From NCBI GenBank assembly GCA_029721515.1, contig CM056566.1, positions 20,450,353 through 20,514,352 of the forward strand: 64,000 nt of DNA, read 5' to 3'. A model generated the notes under the pieces. It saw only the letters and a program-made list of their open reading frames with translations. It was not told the origin of the DNA and made no database searches. The DNA is from Synanceia verrucosa. Taxonomy: Eukaryota > Chordata > Actinopteri > Perciformes > Synanceiidae. Position 1 is the stretch's first letter, and every line of letters begins with the position of its first letter. A program made the position numbers and the translations under genes. Shown piece after piece: positions 38,359 to 49,687 of the stretch.

Positions 38359-38764
38359 ACTGGTTTTACTGGGACCAGAGTAGACTGGTTTACTGGGACC
38401 AGAGTAGACTGGTTTACTGGGACCAGACTGGTTTACTGGGACCAGAGTAGACTGGTTTACTGGGACCAGACTGGTTTTACTGGGACCAGAGTAGACTGGT
38501 TTACTGGGACCAGACTGACCAGACTGGTTTACTGGGACCAGAGTAGACTGGTTTTACTGGGACCAGAGTAGACTGGTTTACTGGGACCAGAGTAGACTGG
38601 TTTACTGGGACCAGACTGGTTTACTGGGACCAGAGTAGACTGGTTTACTGGGACCAGACTGGTTTTACTGGGACCAGAGTAGACTGGTTTTACTGGGACC
38701 AGACTGGTTTTACTGGGACCAGAGTAGACTGGTTTTACTGGGACCAGAGTAGACTGGTTTTACA
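38359..38764. repeat. Minisatellite, 17 units of CTGGTTTACTGGGACCAG
   Basis: GGGACCAG recurs 17 times, plus one degenerate unit ending at 38769. The units are 19-25 bases, varying by an AGTAG spacer and one T. Each unit is a short inverted repeat, CTGGT...ACCAG, able to fold. It produces the false ORF at 38262. Confidence 0.96.
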
Positions 38765-39743
38765 TGGACCACAGTGGACTCAGAGGATGACGTTCAGACA
38801 GGTGAGTACAACAACATGCTCTTTACATGAGAGTGGATGAGAGGATGGTGACATACATGTTGCTAGGCAACGTAGTATTGTTTGTGTGTGTCTTTTCTGC
38901 TGTGTTGTTTTTTTTTTTGTTGATTTATTATTTATTCTCTCTCATTTTGCTGCATTTATTTTTAGTTTTTCTGTGTCTATTCTGGTTTATTGACTGTATA
39001 TTGACAACCATATAGGCACAGGCTGCCTGATTTGGACAACTGCAGCTTTATGTTGATAAAAATAAATCTTTTTATGAGTAGGAGTTTGCTAGCCTTGAGC
39101 CCAACCCTCCACCATGTCTGGTTTCTGGTTTGAGTTGGTGCCCTCAGAGGGTTTTCCTCCAGGTAGTGGATTACAGTGTCAGACCACAAGAGACCAGACA
39201 GGTTTTGGGTCATGCACAAGCTGTCTTGGGGCATCAAACCCACCCAACTCCTGCTGCTGTAATGAAAGCTGCTTCATATCTATTGCAGCATCCACACAGA
39301 TCGATTTATAGATTATGCATTCATAAATTCATAAATGCATCCTTGCCTATGACTCAGGAGCTTATAATCTTGGCATGATACTTTCTGTCCTTACTTCACT
39401 GGTCTCCTGTGGTAGTGGATGTTATATGGCTGTTGAAAAAAATATGTATTTTCTTTGTTTTGAACTTTAAAGTTGGGAAAATCCACAGTGTCTGACAAGT
39501 ATTGTATACTCTCTGTATTGAATCTACCCTCAGTAATATATCCAAACCTCCTATTTCACTTCTGCATACATTTTCCCAAAACTCTGTGGCACTCTCAGCA
39601 ATAATTCAAAATAAAGTATGAATTATGTTTGAGTGTTAAATGACCAGCCAGATTTAAAGGAAGTGGGAAAAGTGCAGATATAAATTAACAAAAAATAAAA
39701 AATGAATTAATGAGGGTGGAAGGGTGCCTTATGGAGACAAACC
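38765..39743. other. Intergenic, no gene recognised
   Basis: A donor-like CAGACAG|GTGAGT at 38795-38807 just after the minisatellite could end a first exon started at the promoter-like cluster, but no partner exon was found. Confidence 0.4.
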
Positions 39744-40229
39744 TCAACTCTTTGAGTGCCAGCCCCTTTTTTTAAAACAGGAAGTGTCTTGTTCCAGTGT
39801 TTTTGTCCATTTTCAGTCATATTTCTAGACCCACAGAATATTTAGTACTATGTCTCTGAAAACAGTGAATATCTCAAATGAAAGAAGAGACTCTCTATTT
39901 CATCATGAAAAAAATGTTTGTTTTTACCTTGTTCCATTCTTGTTTTATCAGAGGTAGAGTAGAGGACACTTTCACCAAAACCACCACTTTTTCTCCACAT
40001 TCTGTTTGTTTTGCTCTCTAATCTCGATCGTCTCCACTTCCTGTTTTGATCTCTGTGGTGTATACCGTCTCTTTATGCTCTGACTACATCTCCCAGAAGC
40101 CCCAGCATTACTCACAGGCTGTGTGAGAGCGCCCTTTTGTCCCTGCTGCCAAAAAAAGGAAAGACATAAATATACATGCATTCTATTTTGAAGGATGTGA
40201 ATATATGTGTTTGGCACTCAGAGAGTTAA
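39744..40229 (+). mobile_element. piggyBac-like MITE (TTAA family), copy F, near complete
   Basis: Left edge TCAACTCTTTGAGTGCCAG (one base off TTAA) and right edge TTGGCACTCAGAGAGTTAA, with TTAA at 40226-40229. The interior is colinear with copy C. The right third differs (CCCTGCTGCCAAAAAAAGG). Confidence 0.9.
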
Positions 40230-41073
40230 TAAATCTTTACATTTAGGAGTGGACTGACCTCAGTGGGTGTCTAGTGGATTTAATGTGTGTTTTAGTTGCA
40301 AACAAGCTGAATTATAATGAACTCTGATCCTGACATGGTAATCTTGTTGGCTGGCCTCATCTTGTCACAGAACACCCACAGGAAATCTGTTTCCTCTTTC
40401 ACATTTAAAGCCCTGTTAACTGTTTAATGTACCACTTCTTCATCTATTTTTGTCTAGTAGCACTTTACTGTTATACCTGTAAAGCTCTTTGTGGCTTTGT
40501 TTTAAAAAGTGCTATAATATGCCGAGCTCAGAGGAACGTATTTAAATGATTAGTATGTTTCCCGGCGTGTGAAGAGTGCCTTCCATTAAAGCTATTAATG
40601 CGTTCAACGCAGCAGGAGGAAAGTGTTCAGTTCCAGATTGCTGGTTCACATCAGAACACCTGACAGCAGGATTTTATTTTGTGTTTTTGTCACTTGTCAG
40701 GTTGTCAACGTGTCTTTGTATTCACAGGAAGCAGAGAACTCTATGAACTTACTTGTCTTGTTTTTTAATTTGAAGTTATTTATTTTTAGTTTCATTCAGA
40801 TATAAAAACAAAAATAATATTTTCCTTCAGTCCAGTTTCTTAAATGTGAATATTTTCTGGTTTCTTTACTCGTCTATGACAGTGAACTGGCTCTCTTCGA
40901 GGACGTCATCTTGGGCTGAAACAATGATCATTTCATGGACCAACAAATTAATCCAAAGTGATTACAGCTCTAGTTTTATTCCTCTGTCCCTCTATTGTCA
41001 TCCAAAACCATTTAAATAAATGTTCTTTATTAATACAGCCCTTTACAACAACCGTTTGGCGAACCAAAGTACT
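40230..41073. other. Intergenic, nothing recognised
   Basis: AT-rich with no bounded repeat, RNA gene or coding motif. Confidence 0.5.
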
Positions 41074-41163
41074 ACAGAGATCAAAACAGGCAGTGGAGAC
41101 GATCGAGATTAGAGAGCAAAACAAACAGAATGTGGACAAAAAATGGTGATTTTGGTGAAAGTG
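41074..41163 (-). mobile_element. piggyBac-like MITE (TTAA family), copy G, internal fragment
   Basis: Reverse of the interior (AGATCAAAACAGGCAGTGGA to GGTGATTTTGGTGAAAGTGT). Neither terminus is present. Confidence 0.8.
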
Positions 41164-41907
41164 TACCACCCAATCCTGGTGATCAAAAAGTTTTCATTTG
41201 GTGCAGACTGTTCTGCCCTTTTAGTGGAAAAAATTAAGAAGCACCAAAAAATAAAAAAAACCTGGCAAATGGAGGTGTGGATGGAGTCGGTCACCAGGTG
41301 TGAAATGCATGAATAATACTCATATAACAAAAGAATTTACTTTTCGGTCACTTCGGTGCCAGACTCATTCAACAATAATATCCTTTTCTCCAAACGTTAT
41401 AAAATAGCCTATATGATGGAGGATTTTATTGTGCTCGCTGACAGCCATTGTGCTAAATGAGTGTGGGATCATTCATCAGTTCAGCAGGATTTGTTCTTGA
41501 CAGTTAATTCATTATCACAACCGCAGGTGGCTGCATTGGTCTGATGGACTGACAACCACTTTTGAGTTTTCAAGTCAAAAAAATACTGGCAGGCTGTGTT
41601 TTTCCCCTGTGAGAAGGGGAGGAGGTTGACATTTAAGAAAATATCAGAGCTGGAGACTTTTACAATTCCTAAAAAGTAGGACTGTTTTATGCTTTTCCTT
41701 TTGCAGTAAAGATGTACTGATGTTCTGTATCTGCAGAGGGTTATTCATATTTTTGTTCCATTTTGTTGTTGTTAAAAGGTTGTATAATCTGCTGCTGAGT
41801 TAGAGTTAGCTAAAATATAGCTTATTATGCTGAATCCTAATGTGGGATGCAGACATGTGATAGCAATATTTGAACACAATAGAATGGTTCAATTGAGCCC
41901 ATACAAC

Positions 41908-41909
<2 letters not shown>

Positions 41910-41941
<32 letters not shown>
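41910..41941. repeat. (AC)n microsatellite
   Basis: About 16 AC units, followed by ATGCATAC. Confidence 0.95.
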
Positions 41942-41943
<2 letters not shown>

Positions 41944-43012
41944 CATACTGATTTGCTGTTAATAGGGTAAACATAGGTTACCATATGCAAGAACCCAATG
42001 CACACATATCCCCCACCAAAAAAAAACCTTACAGATATAGGAGAAAATTTAGAAAATAGTTTCATTTAATTATTCCCACTTGAGCTGAAAGGATCTATAA
42101 AATGATGCCAAATTCTGCAGAAGTGTTTTATAACATCTCACGTTAGATTTATTTATTTGTCTCCAATCTGTTTACCTAGTTATTTCAAATCTTTTCAAAC
42201 ATTTTTGCTGGATTACAATGTTGGAAGGACTTTTATTTTGAAAATATTGCCATTTTAAAACTCGTACAGTTAGTGTTTAAGACTTGTAAATGTACGGGGC
42301 GTCATAAATCCCTGCAGTACTTCCTTAATATATGAATATGAATGAAGTCACAAGTGTCTGTGTTTAGGGTTAGGGTTAGGAAAGTAACTCTAAACCCAGA
42401 GACTCTTATTTTAGCAGCTCAAAACTATCCTGCACAAACTAAGTTTACTTCCTGGTTTCTTCAGTCGTTAGCTGAAGCTGTGCTAAGTTTGGAAATAACT
42501 GAAAGAGGCAGTTTGGATATTTTGAAGTGGGGTTGTATTACAGTGTTATTTGGTAAAATCACTCTTTTTGTGAATGTAGTTTGGTGGCTTTGAAGACAGT
42601 GATTGAAGGGTTCTGGTGAAGAGGCTTTACATACCAGTATTCCTGTTTGTTTCTCCAAACTGGGAGCATCAGCAGCAGCATGATGAAACTTAATAGTTGA
42701 AATGCGTTTTTATCACTTTACTCCTCAAAGACCTTCATAAGAATAAGTTAGCTATGCTTTAGCCTTTCCTGGGACTTTCCTTCAACATCAGTGGTGCAGA
42801 GATAGTGATGGAGAGGATGCACCAGACCCAAGCAGAATATTTAGATAGAATAAGCCCAGAAATACTCTGCGCTGACTAGTTAAAGTCTCCAGAGTACCGA
42901 GGCTTTACACAGTAAAAGACAGCCAGACAGGAAGTCACTGGTCCGACAGCAGAAACAGAAACCAGCAGATGTCACTGTAGTTATGAAGGAGATGGATGCT
43001 AACTTATGTCTG

Positions 43013-43014
<2 letters not shown>

Positions 43015-43050
<36 letters not shown>
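43015..43050. repeat. (AC)n microsatellite
   Basis: About 18 AC units. Confidence 0.95.
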
Positions 43051-43055
<5 letters not shown>

Positions 43056-43930
43056 TAAAGAGGATCAAAGCTGTTATGCTGAAGGTGTATTCCACATGTC
43101 TTAGTCACTCATGTGAGTCAGTTTGTATTTATTCCGTTCATATTTGTTTTTACTCTTAAAACCAAGTGACTCACGTCTTTAGCTGGACGGAGAGAGGACA
43201 TATGTGAGTGTTTTAGAGCAGGAAGTGGACGCACAGAACAGACCAAGCGCTATATTTCTTGGACTGCGTGGATCAAGTGCACTCAGCGGCCAAAAGGAAA
43301 TCATAGTCATTTTGTGGAAGTGCTGGGTTTGTGAGGAATGTGTGTCTGAGAGGAGCGCAAGCTGCCGTTAATGCACAAAGCCAAATCTGTGAAGGCTGAC
43401 AGCGAGCGCCACCTCAAACGTTCTGCTTTTTACAGCTTTTATTTGTTTATATATATAGGGAGAGAGAGATTGTATTAATTTACAATACTTTTATTTAATT
43501 AGTATAATAATAAGTGTCCTGAGCTAATTAAAGTGATAATAATCTGATAATAATTGAGATTAAATTCTGTAAAGTAGGACAGGGTCACTAGAAATGCAGT
43601 AATAATTACATTTTGAAGCCCTGCACTAATTATGGAAATAATTTTAAAAAAGTATTTCAGTTTTAATGCAGTGCATTGTGAACAAGCTGCATTTCAGACA
43701 GACTATGAACTATTTTGTGTTTGTAACTGCACAGAAAAAAGACAATAAAAGTCATAAAAAGTGATGAGTTCTTACAGGGTGATATTGTGCAGTGTGTAAA
43801 GTTGTTGTATATAACTTGTATAGCTCCACCTGCATTAGAATAGAATTGATCTTTATTGTTAGGCAGTTTAGACATATAGCATAAAACAACAATAGAATAA
43901 AAATATAATAATAATAATAACAACAATAAT

Positions 43931-44125
43931 GTTCTCCTCATGTCTGTGTGGGTTCTCTCTGGTACTCCGGCTTCCTCCCACCATCCAAAAACATGCATGG
44001 GGATTAGGTTAACTGGTTAATTTAAATTGACCGTGGGTGTGAATGTGAGTGTGAGTGGTTGTCTGTCTCTATGTGTCCTGTGATGAACTGGACACTTGTC
44101 CAGGGTGTACCCTGTCTTTCACCCT
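43931..44125 (+). mobile_element. tRNA-derived SINE, fragment lacking both ends
   Basis: Central SINE body only, from GTTCTCCTCATGTCTGTGTG to CCCTGTCTTTCACCCT. It starts after an AATAATAACAAC tract. The tRNA head and the tail are lost. Confidence 0.88.
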
Positions 44126-44394
44126 TGAGTGGAGAGTGTTGATCACTTAATTTATTCTTTTATGTGCTTTACTTTGAATAAAGTGTTTATTTTTGAATAG
44201 TAGAGGCTCTGTTTAACTAATTAAAAATTAATGAAAGATTCAGACATTATTAATTACACTGCTTTACAAATTTATTATCCCACCTTTACCTGGGCTCTTT
44301 CCTCCTCACTGAGTTCACTACTCTTCATCATTTTGAACAGTAGTCAGGAATTTAAACTGAATTCACCTTTTTAGACCCAAATTTGATCCAGAAC
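44126..44394. other. Intergenic, nothing recognised
   Basis: AT-rich sequence between repeats. Confidence 0.4.
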
Positions 44395-44645
44395 ACTGGA
44401 ATTAATCCAGAATAACAAACAACCACTAAAAGACATTTTTCTGCTCAGGAAGGACAGGAAATAAGTGAAAAATTTAACATCTCAGTCAATAAATAATAAA
44501 AATGTGCTTTGATATTTTTACTGCTTTTTTTAATAAAACAGTAAATTTGAAAAAAAAAATCATGGATAACAATAATAGTAATATTTTAGTATTAAAGGTA
44601 TAATTTTGATTAAAGAGGCTGCACATACTGGTGGATTAACCCTGA
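44395..44645 (-). repeat. Interspersed repeat, reverse copy of the 28210 family
   Basis: Contains TTTTTCTGCTCAGGAAGGAC, GATAACAATAATAGTAATAT and GATTAAAGAGGCTGCACATA, the reverse complement of the blocks at 28210-28440. Confidence 0.65.
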
Positions 44646-46164
44646 CAGAAACATAAAAAATATTTTAAAGAGAAGCAGAAACGGTTCATGTAAACACACT
44701 GACTGTTGACAGAAATACCCTTTAAATGGCAACAAACACACATTCACATTTAAGGCACCCATTCATGAAATTATTAAGTGTGGAAAAAAAGTCCCAGCGT
44801 GACTAAAACCAAAAAACTGCGACTCATTTCCTGTGGAAGCTCTGAGTTATTTATTGTGTGATGCATGCAGCGGTGGAAGAGTTAAATCCTTAAAGAGTGA
44901 TGGAAAAATACTGCGTTAAAAGTGAATGACCTCAAATATGAAGGTTAAATGAGTCATCGGAGGCGTTAAAGGTGCAGTCATGATGTCGTCTGCTTTGATA
45001 TCAGCTGAAAAGATCGAGGAAATATTTAGCGACTCTTCAGATGATTTTCAAATCATTCGTTCACCTTGGAAACTGGATATTATGATATATTTTATGTGTC
45101 CCAAAACAACACAGAACTAACTAAATCTTAACTTTCTGAGCAAGTAATGGAGTGAAGTATTACAGTACAGCCTTTTAAATCATGAAATAAGTTTAGTTAT
45201 TTCAGCCAACAACTGACAACATGTCACTGTCAAATTTCAGGTGATATTTATCCGATATTTATTTATTATATTTATTTCCTGAGTAGAATCTGATATACAC
45301 AGCATGTATTATAGGATTATTGTGCATTAAGGTGTAGCAGTGCAGTATTTTGATGTTTTAAGTGGAGATAATGTTATGGCTTTTTTTTGAGAACATAATT
45401 TGCAGTAACTGTAGTGAGTATAAAGTAGCAGAAAATGTTAAAGTTTCTTAAAATGACACAGCTAAAAAAGACAGATGTGGCAGGAAGAAGCACACGTGGT
45501 CTGCAGGCGTAGTAATAAACAGGTAGAGTGGATGCATCATCCTCCACCTGTGTGACATCACAGGAAGCTGCTGCGTTCTCCCCGGTGTGTTTTCAGAGGA
45601 AGCTTCTGCATCATGTGTGCCGATAAGGCAGCAACAAGGTCTGCATGCGGCAGAAGTCCCCTGGATTCCTGTCCGATGAGTCCGAGGGTTTTTGGAGCCG
45701 TGACTCACAGGAAGCCCCGGTTAACTTCCTGAGTGTTTTGTGTGACGTTGAAGAAGAATCACCTCCTTTCAGAGTGGCTGAGCTGCGCTCCGGGTCCAGG
45801 TGCTGCAGCGTCTGCACAGGTGGAGTCGCTGTGCAGCAGTGCATCAGGTCGTCTGGTTAATCTGGTCACTGCAATGATTAATTAATTAGTCAATTAATCG
45901 ATTTATTGGTGAATTTTGTTTTTTTTTAAGACAAACAGGTGAAAAAAAATCTCTAGCTTCTTAAGTGTGAATGTTTTCTGTTTTTTTTCCCTTTCTGACA
46001 AAAAAACTAAAGAAGCCCCAGGAGTTGAGAAAATCTATTTAGTCACTTCCATCATGACGACACAGCTCATCACCGCATTTTTCAGTTTTCAGGCGATATT
46101 TGTCCTCTGGCCTCTCATTACTCAACTTCTTACCACAAGACACACAAAACTACTCTAACACAGG
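44646..46164. other. Intergenic, no gene recognised
   Basis: A GC-richer patch (45480-45860) is open on both strands (plus 45645-45860, minus 45611-45844) but neither peptide shows a known motif. No other gene sign. Confidence 0.4.
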
Positions 46165-46546
46165 GCTGGAAGATATTCAGCCCAGAGTGGGCCGGACCAG
46201 TTAAACCACTGCATATTCACCTGACAATAATGAGACCTCTAAATGTTTTATTCTGAAAACGTTCACAATTAACGAACAAACAATCCATGTCAACTTTCCA
46301 GAACAGATGACGAGTTTATCTTCTGACTGTTGATTTGCTGTTTCCTGCAGATCTGCCAACAAATCGTTCATCGTTTTTGTCCTGTGTTCTTGTATATTTT
46401 CTAGTGGCTCTAAATATTATTATTATTATTAACACACTGAGCACACAGGATTCACTTTTATTGGTTCATTTTTCTTGGAAACCCTTCACTTGACAGCGCT
46501 GTGTCACAGACTGGACGGAATTTTACAGAAAAATAGGAAGTAAGGG
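46165..46546 (+). repeat. Unclassified interspersed repeat, copy 2
   Basis: Blocks CCGGACCAGTTAAACCACTG, TTCTGAAAACGTTCACAATT, CACACTGAGCACACAGGATT and TTCACTTGACAGCGCTGTGT follow the same order as at 23935-24357. Confidence 0.75.
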
Positions 46547-47945
46547 GGAGTTTGTTTTGTCCGTAGAAACATGGAGGATAAAGATATAAATACAGTAAAT
46601 AAAATGAATACTACATTTCTGCCAATAAATAGAGACTCCTAAATGCAGCTCTAAGCACTGCTAATTGATTAAGAAAAAACTGCACGGCGTTTGAAAGCAG
46701 ACTGTGGTTCATTAACAGCGAGCGATGGCCGCTCTGCTAATCACCTTTATAGAGAGAGCGGATAATGAAAGGATTCCAGTAGAAACATGAATGCATCTCT
46801 GAGCCCTGCTCTCAGCATTGAAGCCCACGGGCATAACGATCGCTCCGACATCTTTGCTGTTAACCCAGTCCTGTCCTTTCCCTTCTCATCGCCACAGCCA
46901 CAAAGATGCTTCTCTTTCATTCAGCAGGAAACGCCATGTGGCAGCCATGATGGCGTCTCTTATGGTGCTTTAAATGGATTAGGGCTCAGTGGCTGTACCA
47001 TACTTTAAAACAGCGACAGATTTGGTGAGCTGCTCATCCTTTTGTGGTCGTGGTCAGTTGTGTTTTTTCCCAGTCCGGCGGCTTCTGTTAATATTTATTA
47101 CACTGAATATGAATGTAATTATCATAAGATCTCACTCCCATCGGAAACTGGAAGAACTATGGAATAATAATTTAGCAATTAAATGTTTGACAAGATTATT
47201 TTGATGCATGACATGAAAAAGCCTGATTAGTTTTCACAGCAATTTGACTCACTGGCCTTAAACGCACTCCATAAATAAATGAACATGCGTTTCTAGGAAT
47301 AAATAAATTCTCTTCTCTAACCCTGACCATGTGAAGAGGGTTTAGCTCTGGAGTGTTTCAGCTTTAAGCTTGTCGGTGTTTACGGTATTTGCTCGTCTCT
47401 CTCTGCTCAATCCCAACATGTTTGCTGTAATTTTTGGATTTGAAACACAGTTTTTGTCTAGAAGTGGTTGTTTTAGCTGTTTTTATTTCAGATTTATGAA
47501 ATAAAAATGAATAAATAAATTATTGTGAAAATGATGATCACACATCATGCTCTGTTATGCAGTTTTCAGGGTTAATAGCATTTATTAAACAGATATGATG
47601 GTAAATTTAACATTTTGTAACAATTTATAAGACACCAAGACCACGAGGAACACCAGAGAAAAAGCGAAGACTTTTGACATTTGGAGCATTTTTCAGTGAT
47701 TGGATAGTGAGCGTTTCTTTCTGGGAACTGCTCAGAAACCGTTATTGTTAATAAAGCAACATATAAAACCATGCAGTGTATCTCCTTCATGTCTTCAGTC
47801 TTTAGTTTGTGGTCGTAAAGTTTCATGGGGCTGTGATTATTATCAACATCATAAATTAATACAATCTCAGCTTTACAGTCAAACCCAGTTTCTGTAAACC
47901 TCAGACTGTTTAGGGACCCCAGACATAGTTAAACACAATTTTACA

Positions 47946-47949
<4 letters not shown>
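46547..47949. other. Intergenic, nothing recognised
   Basis: AT-rich with no bounded repeat or coding motif. Small ORFs at 46787-47008 and 46989-47204 look like chance. Confidence 0.5.
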
Positions 47950-48011
<62 letters not shown>

Positions 48012-48020
48012 TATATACAC
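47950..48020. repeat. (AT)n-(AC)n compound microsatellite
   Basis: About 23 AT units, then about eight AC units and an ATATAT tail. Confidence 0.95.
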
Positions 48021-49645
48021 ACATTTGTATAGTGGTGTGTACAGACTTTTTTGCAGGGGTGGCACCTGGGCTGGCCAATCAGATTTCAGGGGTGACATAC
48101 GTGCCACCCCCTAGACACGCCCTTGCATTTGTACGGCATGCAAAACACATATTTTGAGGTCAGAGGTTAAAGGACCCCTATGCCATATTTTTTATTTAAC
48201 AGTCTTAAAGACAAGCTAGTGTGACGTGGTTAACAATGAATGTTATTTCCTTTAAGCAAAGAAATATTTTACAGTGATTTATTTTTTTACCTTGCTGACA
48301 GGAAACAGTGACCACTGAAATTAATGAATAAAAGTGAAAAAAAGTGAAAAGTGTTATGATGTACTCTAATGCATTAGAAATACTCACCAGTGCTTGCTTA
48401 TGTAATTATTTAGTGACACATTTTTATGATGCATTATGAAAGCGGGCACATCAAAAAGCTGCTGGTATTAAAAATGCAGAAGCAGGGACCCTCCTCTGCT
48501 CACTGCTGGCTGCAGCACAGCTCTCAGGGTGGGGAGGGGAGCCACATGGTGGCAGTGTCCACAAGTCCTGTCAGCTTGTCTTCAAAACAACCCTAACGGT
48601 CCTCAAGCTGTGTTACACTCCTATGGGACGAATGTAAATGGAGGACGCTGCAGAGTGCACATGGCAACCCACCTGGGAACGTGTCCAAATGATCTTTAAA
48701 TTCTTGTTGCACTTGAGTCACCGTGACTCCAACAACAGTCATCAATCAGCAGCGAGATCAACCCAAACAGCCATCTGACGTCTCACGTTGCTAATTTGAA
48801 ACAGTGGTTAAATCGGCCCCGAGCGGTGCCGTTTAGTCATTTTTTGTCACATTTCGGTGCCACAAATATCTGCAAAATAAACCAGGGGAAAGGTCAGCAC
48901 TCTGGATGTGAGTGAGTAACAGCGAGGAGCAGAAGACTCAGAAACAGACACAGGTTAGTATTTTTAGCACTCCTAAAGTCATAAAGCAACGTTCCTCCCG
49001 ACAGGTGCTCGGCTCACCTGGGCGGTGAGGGGAAACTCCACCGCTCCAACGGATGTGAGTGAAAGCTCATTTTATAGCCTGTGTGGACATCACAACACAA
49101 CCCCATGGCATGGTTTCACCTGCAGGCCCAGATGTTTGGCAGCCGCTCATTGTTTCAGGGTGACTCATGGACGACCTGGCCTCATCTTCCACATCCAGAA
49201 TGGAGATTGGCTTCACTCGATCGTTGCTTCTTTTCTAAGTGTGTGCATGTGTGTGAATTCGGGGTTGTGCTGCTTCCTTTTACAAACATACCACATTATT
49301 TGGTCATCTGAAGTGCCTCCAGCAGTCATCAGATTATCTGGCTTTGCTGGACAGCACGGTGCTTTCCACCTACTAATGCAGTATAAGTCACTGGCCCTTG
49401 ACTAACCAGCAACACTACACCGCTGCCTCCGTGCTGACCACAGCCTCCATGTGACAGATGTTGTTTAGAGGCTGACCAGCCGGCTCCCGGCTTCGACCTG
49501 CTGTTGTCCCGGTGCAGAGTGACGCAGGTGTTGCACAACATTTTCCTTAGTTATGACGGTGTCACATCGCTGTTTCCCAGTTCCCCTGACGCATGTTGCA
49601 CACTCTAACGGTCACACTGTTATGTGTAAACACCGCAAACAACTC

Positions 49646-49687
<42 letters not shown>

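Larger units (their letters stand above)
41164..43930. other. Intergenic, nothing coding recognised
   Basis: It contains AC microsatellites (41910-41941 and 43015-43050), a short telomere-like run (42364-42380) and a GAGAGAGA tract near 43460. No gene recognised. Confidence 0.5.

Noticed and set aside
38262..38450. Small ORF with repeated YWDQSRLV
   Set aside because: It is a read-through of the minisatellite; the repeat unit length changes the frame, and the peptide is not conserved between units.
39972..40217. Minus-strand ORF ending in EVETIEIREQNKQNVEKKW, recurring at 55950-56228 and, on the plus strand, at 40958-41149
   Set aside because: The shared peptide arises because all three lie in copies of the TTAA MITE. 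It has no start or motif and is broken in other copies, so it is not a conserved gene.
49025..49405. ORF with Met start and Cys/His content
   Set aside because: No known motif, with poor codon bias and stops in neighbouring frames typical of intergenic DNA.
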